Shown here piece after piece: positions 23,547 through 23,975 of a stretch of DNA of 23,975 nt. The translations under genes were made by a program, and so were the position numbers. Each line of letters starts with the position of its first letter. Position 1 is the stretch's first letter. The notes below the pieces were generated by a model, which had not been told where the DNA came from, searched no databases, and worked only from the letters and a program-made list of their open reading frames with translations. The stretch lies in the NCBI GenBank assembly GCA_029287965.1, contig JARFQC010000019.1, positions 1 through 23,975 of the forward strand, in the 5' to 3' direction. The DNA comes from Arenicellales bacterium. GTDB lineage: Bacteria > Pseudomonadota > Gammaproteobacteria > BMS3Bbin11.

Positions 23547-23975
23547 ATGCTGAAGCGCTGCGTACTGCTGATCCTGCTGCTGGTGACGGCGCCGTCTTAC
23601 GGTGCACCGGCACTCCAGCCGGTACGGGATCTGGCTGCAGACGCGGTCCGGGCCGGCTGCAACGGTCAGCCGCTTATCGTCATGTTCAGTGCGGACTATT
23701 GCCAGTTCTGCCACACCGTGCGCGATCTTTACCTGCGCCCGCTGCTGGATGACCCGAGCAATCAGGGCCTTATTATCCGTGAGCTGAAGACAACCAGCGA
23801 TGCACGGGTCACGGGCTTCGATGGCGGACAAACAACCATGCAGGACCTGGCGTTCCGGTACGAGGTTTACCTGGTGCCGGTGGTCGTTTTCTTCGGTCCA
23901 GGCGGTTCAGTGCTTGTCGACCCGATGGTGGGCATCAGTTCACAGGACTTCTATGGGGCGTATCTTAAGACGGCC
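23547..23975 (+). CDS. Exported thioredoxin-fold protein (C-terminus outside window)
   Basis: The frame opens at ATG 23547 and stays open to the window end, 143 residues. MLKRCVLLILLLVTAPSYGA is a signal peptide. SADYCQFCHTV places a CxxC redox pair at Cys52 and Cys55, after a beta strand (LIVMF), as in thioredoxins, and VPVVVFFGPGG holds the cis-proline and the following strand. It should be a periplasmic thiol-redox protein of the thioredoxin superfamily, perhaps like SoxW or DsbC-linked proteins, but the subgroup cannot be fixed from this part. Another ATG at 23527 is out of frame and stops quickly. Confidence 0.82.
   Translation, partial: MLKRCVLLILLLVTAPSYGAPALQPVRDLAADAVRAGCNGQPLIVMFSADYCQFCHTVRDLYLRPLLDDPSNQGLIIRELKTTSDARVTGFDGGQTTMQDLAFRYEVYLVPVVVFFGPGGSVLVDPMVGISSQDFYGAYLKTA

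Noticed and set aside
1..23975. CRISPR arrays, transposons, phage genes or toxin-antitoxin pairs
   Set aside because: I saw no spaced direct repeats, transposase or integrase motifs or small gene pairs; gene order and codon use look like core chromosome throughout.

Overview
The window reads as chromosomal DNA of a gammaproteobacterium with moderately high GC. From rpoH to mutM the gene order (rpoH, ftsX, ftsE, ftsY, two M16 peptidases, rsmD, coaD, ferredoxin, ggt, mutM) matches the order I remember from Pseudomonas aeruginosa, with a dynamin-like GTPase inserted between ggt and mutM. The left end differs. It carries a pyrophosphate (PPi) gene set: PPi-dependent phosphofructokinase, K+-independent H+-pumping pyrophosphatase and soluble pyrophosphatase. 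That set is typical of sulfur-oxidising autotrophs and methanotrophs, so I infer a lithoautotrophic or methylotrophic relative. There are no tRNA or rRNA genes, insertion sequences, prophages or CRISPR arrays.

Layout. (1) Bases 1-395, minus strand: the N-terminal part of an adenylate-kinase-like protein that has lost the P-loop lysine. (2) Bases 735-4964, plus strand: pfp, hppA and ppa; pfp and hppA each end in a strong intrinsic terminator. (3) Bases 4986-5825, plus strand: an unrecognised exported protein with an unclear start, sharing a bidirectional terminator with rpoH. (4) Bases 5875-9368, minus strand: ftsY-ftsE-ftsX with overlapping genes, then rpoH on its own promoter. A CIRCE operator overlaps that promoter, which suggests HrcA control of sigma-32. 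(5) Bases 9481-13193, plus strand: an active/inactive M16 peptidase pair, rsmD and coaD. (6) Bases 13330-15313, plus strand: an Alvin-type ferredoxin and ggt; a terminator-like hairpin covers the start of ggt. (7) Bases 15396-18315, minus strand: dynamin-like GTPase and mutM. (8) Bases 18387-19406, plus strand: a ferredoxin-fused flavin reductase whose 3' end overlaps hemY by 40 bases. (9) Bases 19367-23449, minus strand: hemC-hemD-hemX-hemY. (10) Bases 23547 to the end, plus strand: an exported thioredoxin-fold protein cut by the window edge.

How the parts fit. PPi-PFK can make or consume PPi reversibly, HppA couples PPi hydrolysis to proton pumping, and Ppa removes the rest, so the left block is a PPi economy module. 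The middle is housekeeping: division and secretion (FtsEX, FtsY), heat shock (RpoH), envelope proteolysis, ribosome methylation, CoA synthesis and DNA repair. The right end is the tetrapyrrole pathway from porphobilinogen to uroporphyrinogen III.

The most unusual points are the CIRCE/promoter overlap at rpoH, the degenerate adenylate kinase beside the PPi genes, the hairpin over the ggt start, and ftsY having no ATG, GTG or TTG start for its conserved N-terminus. I did not find a wholly new multi-gene system.
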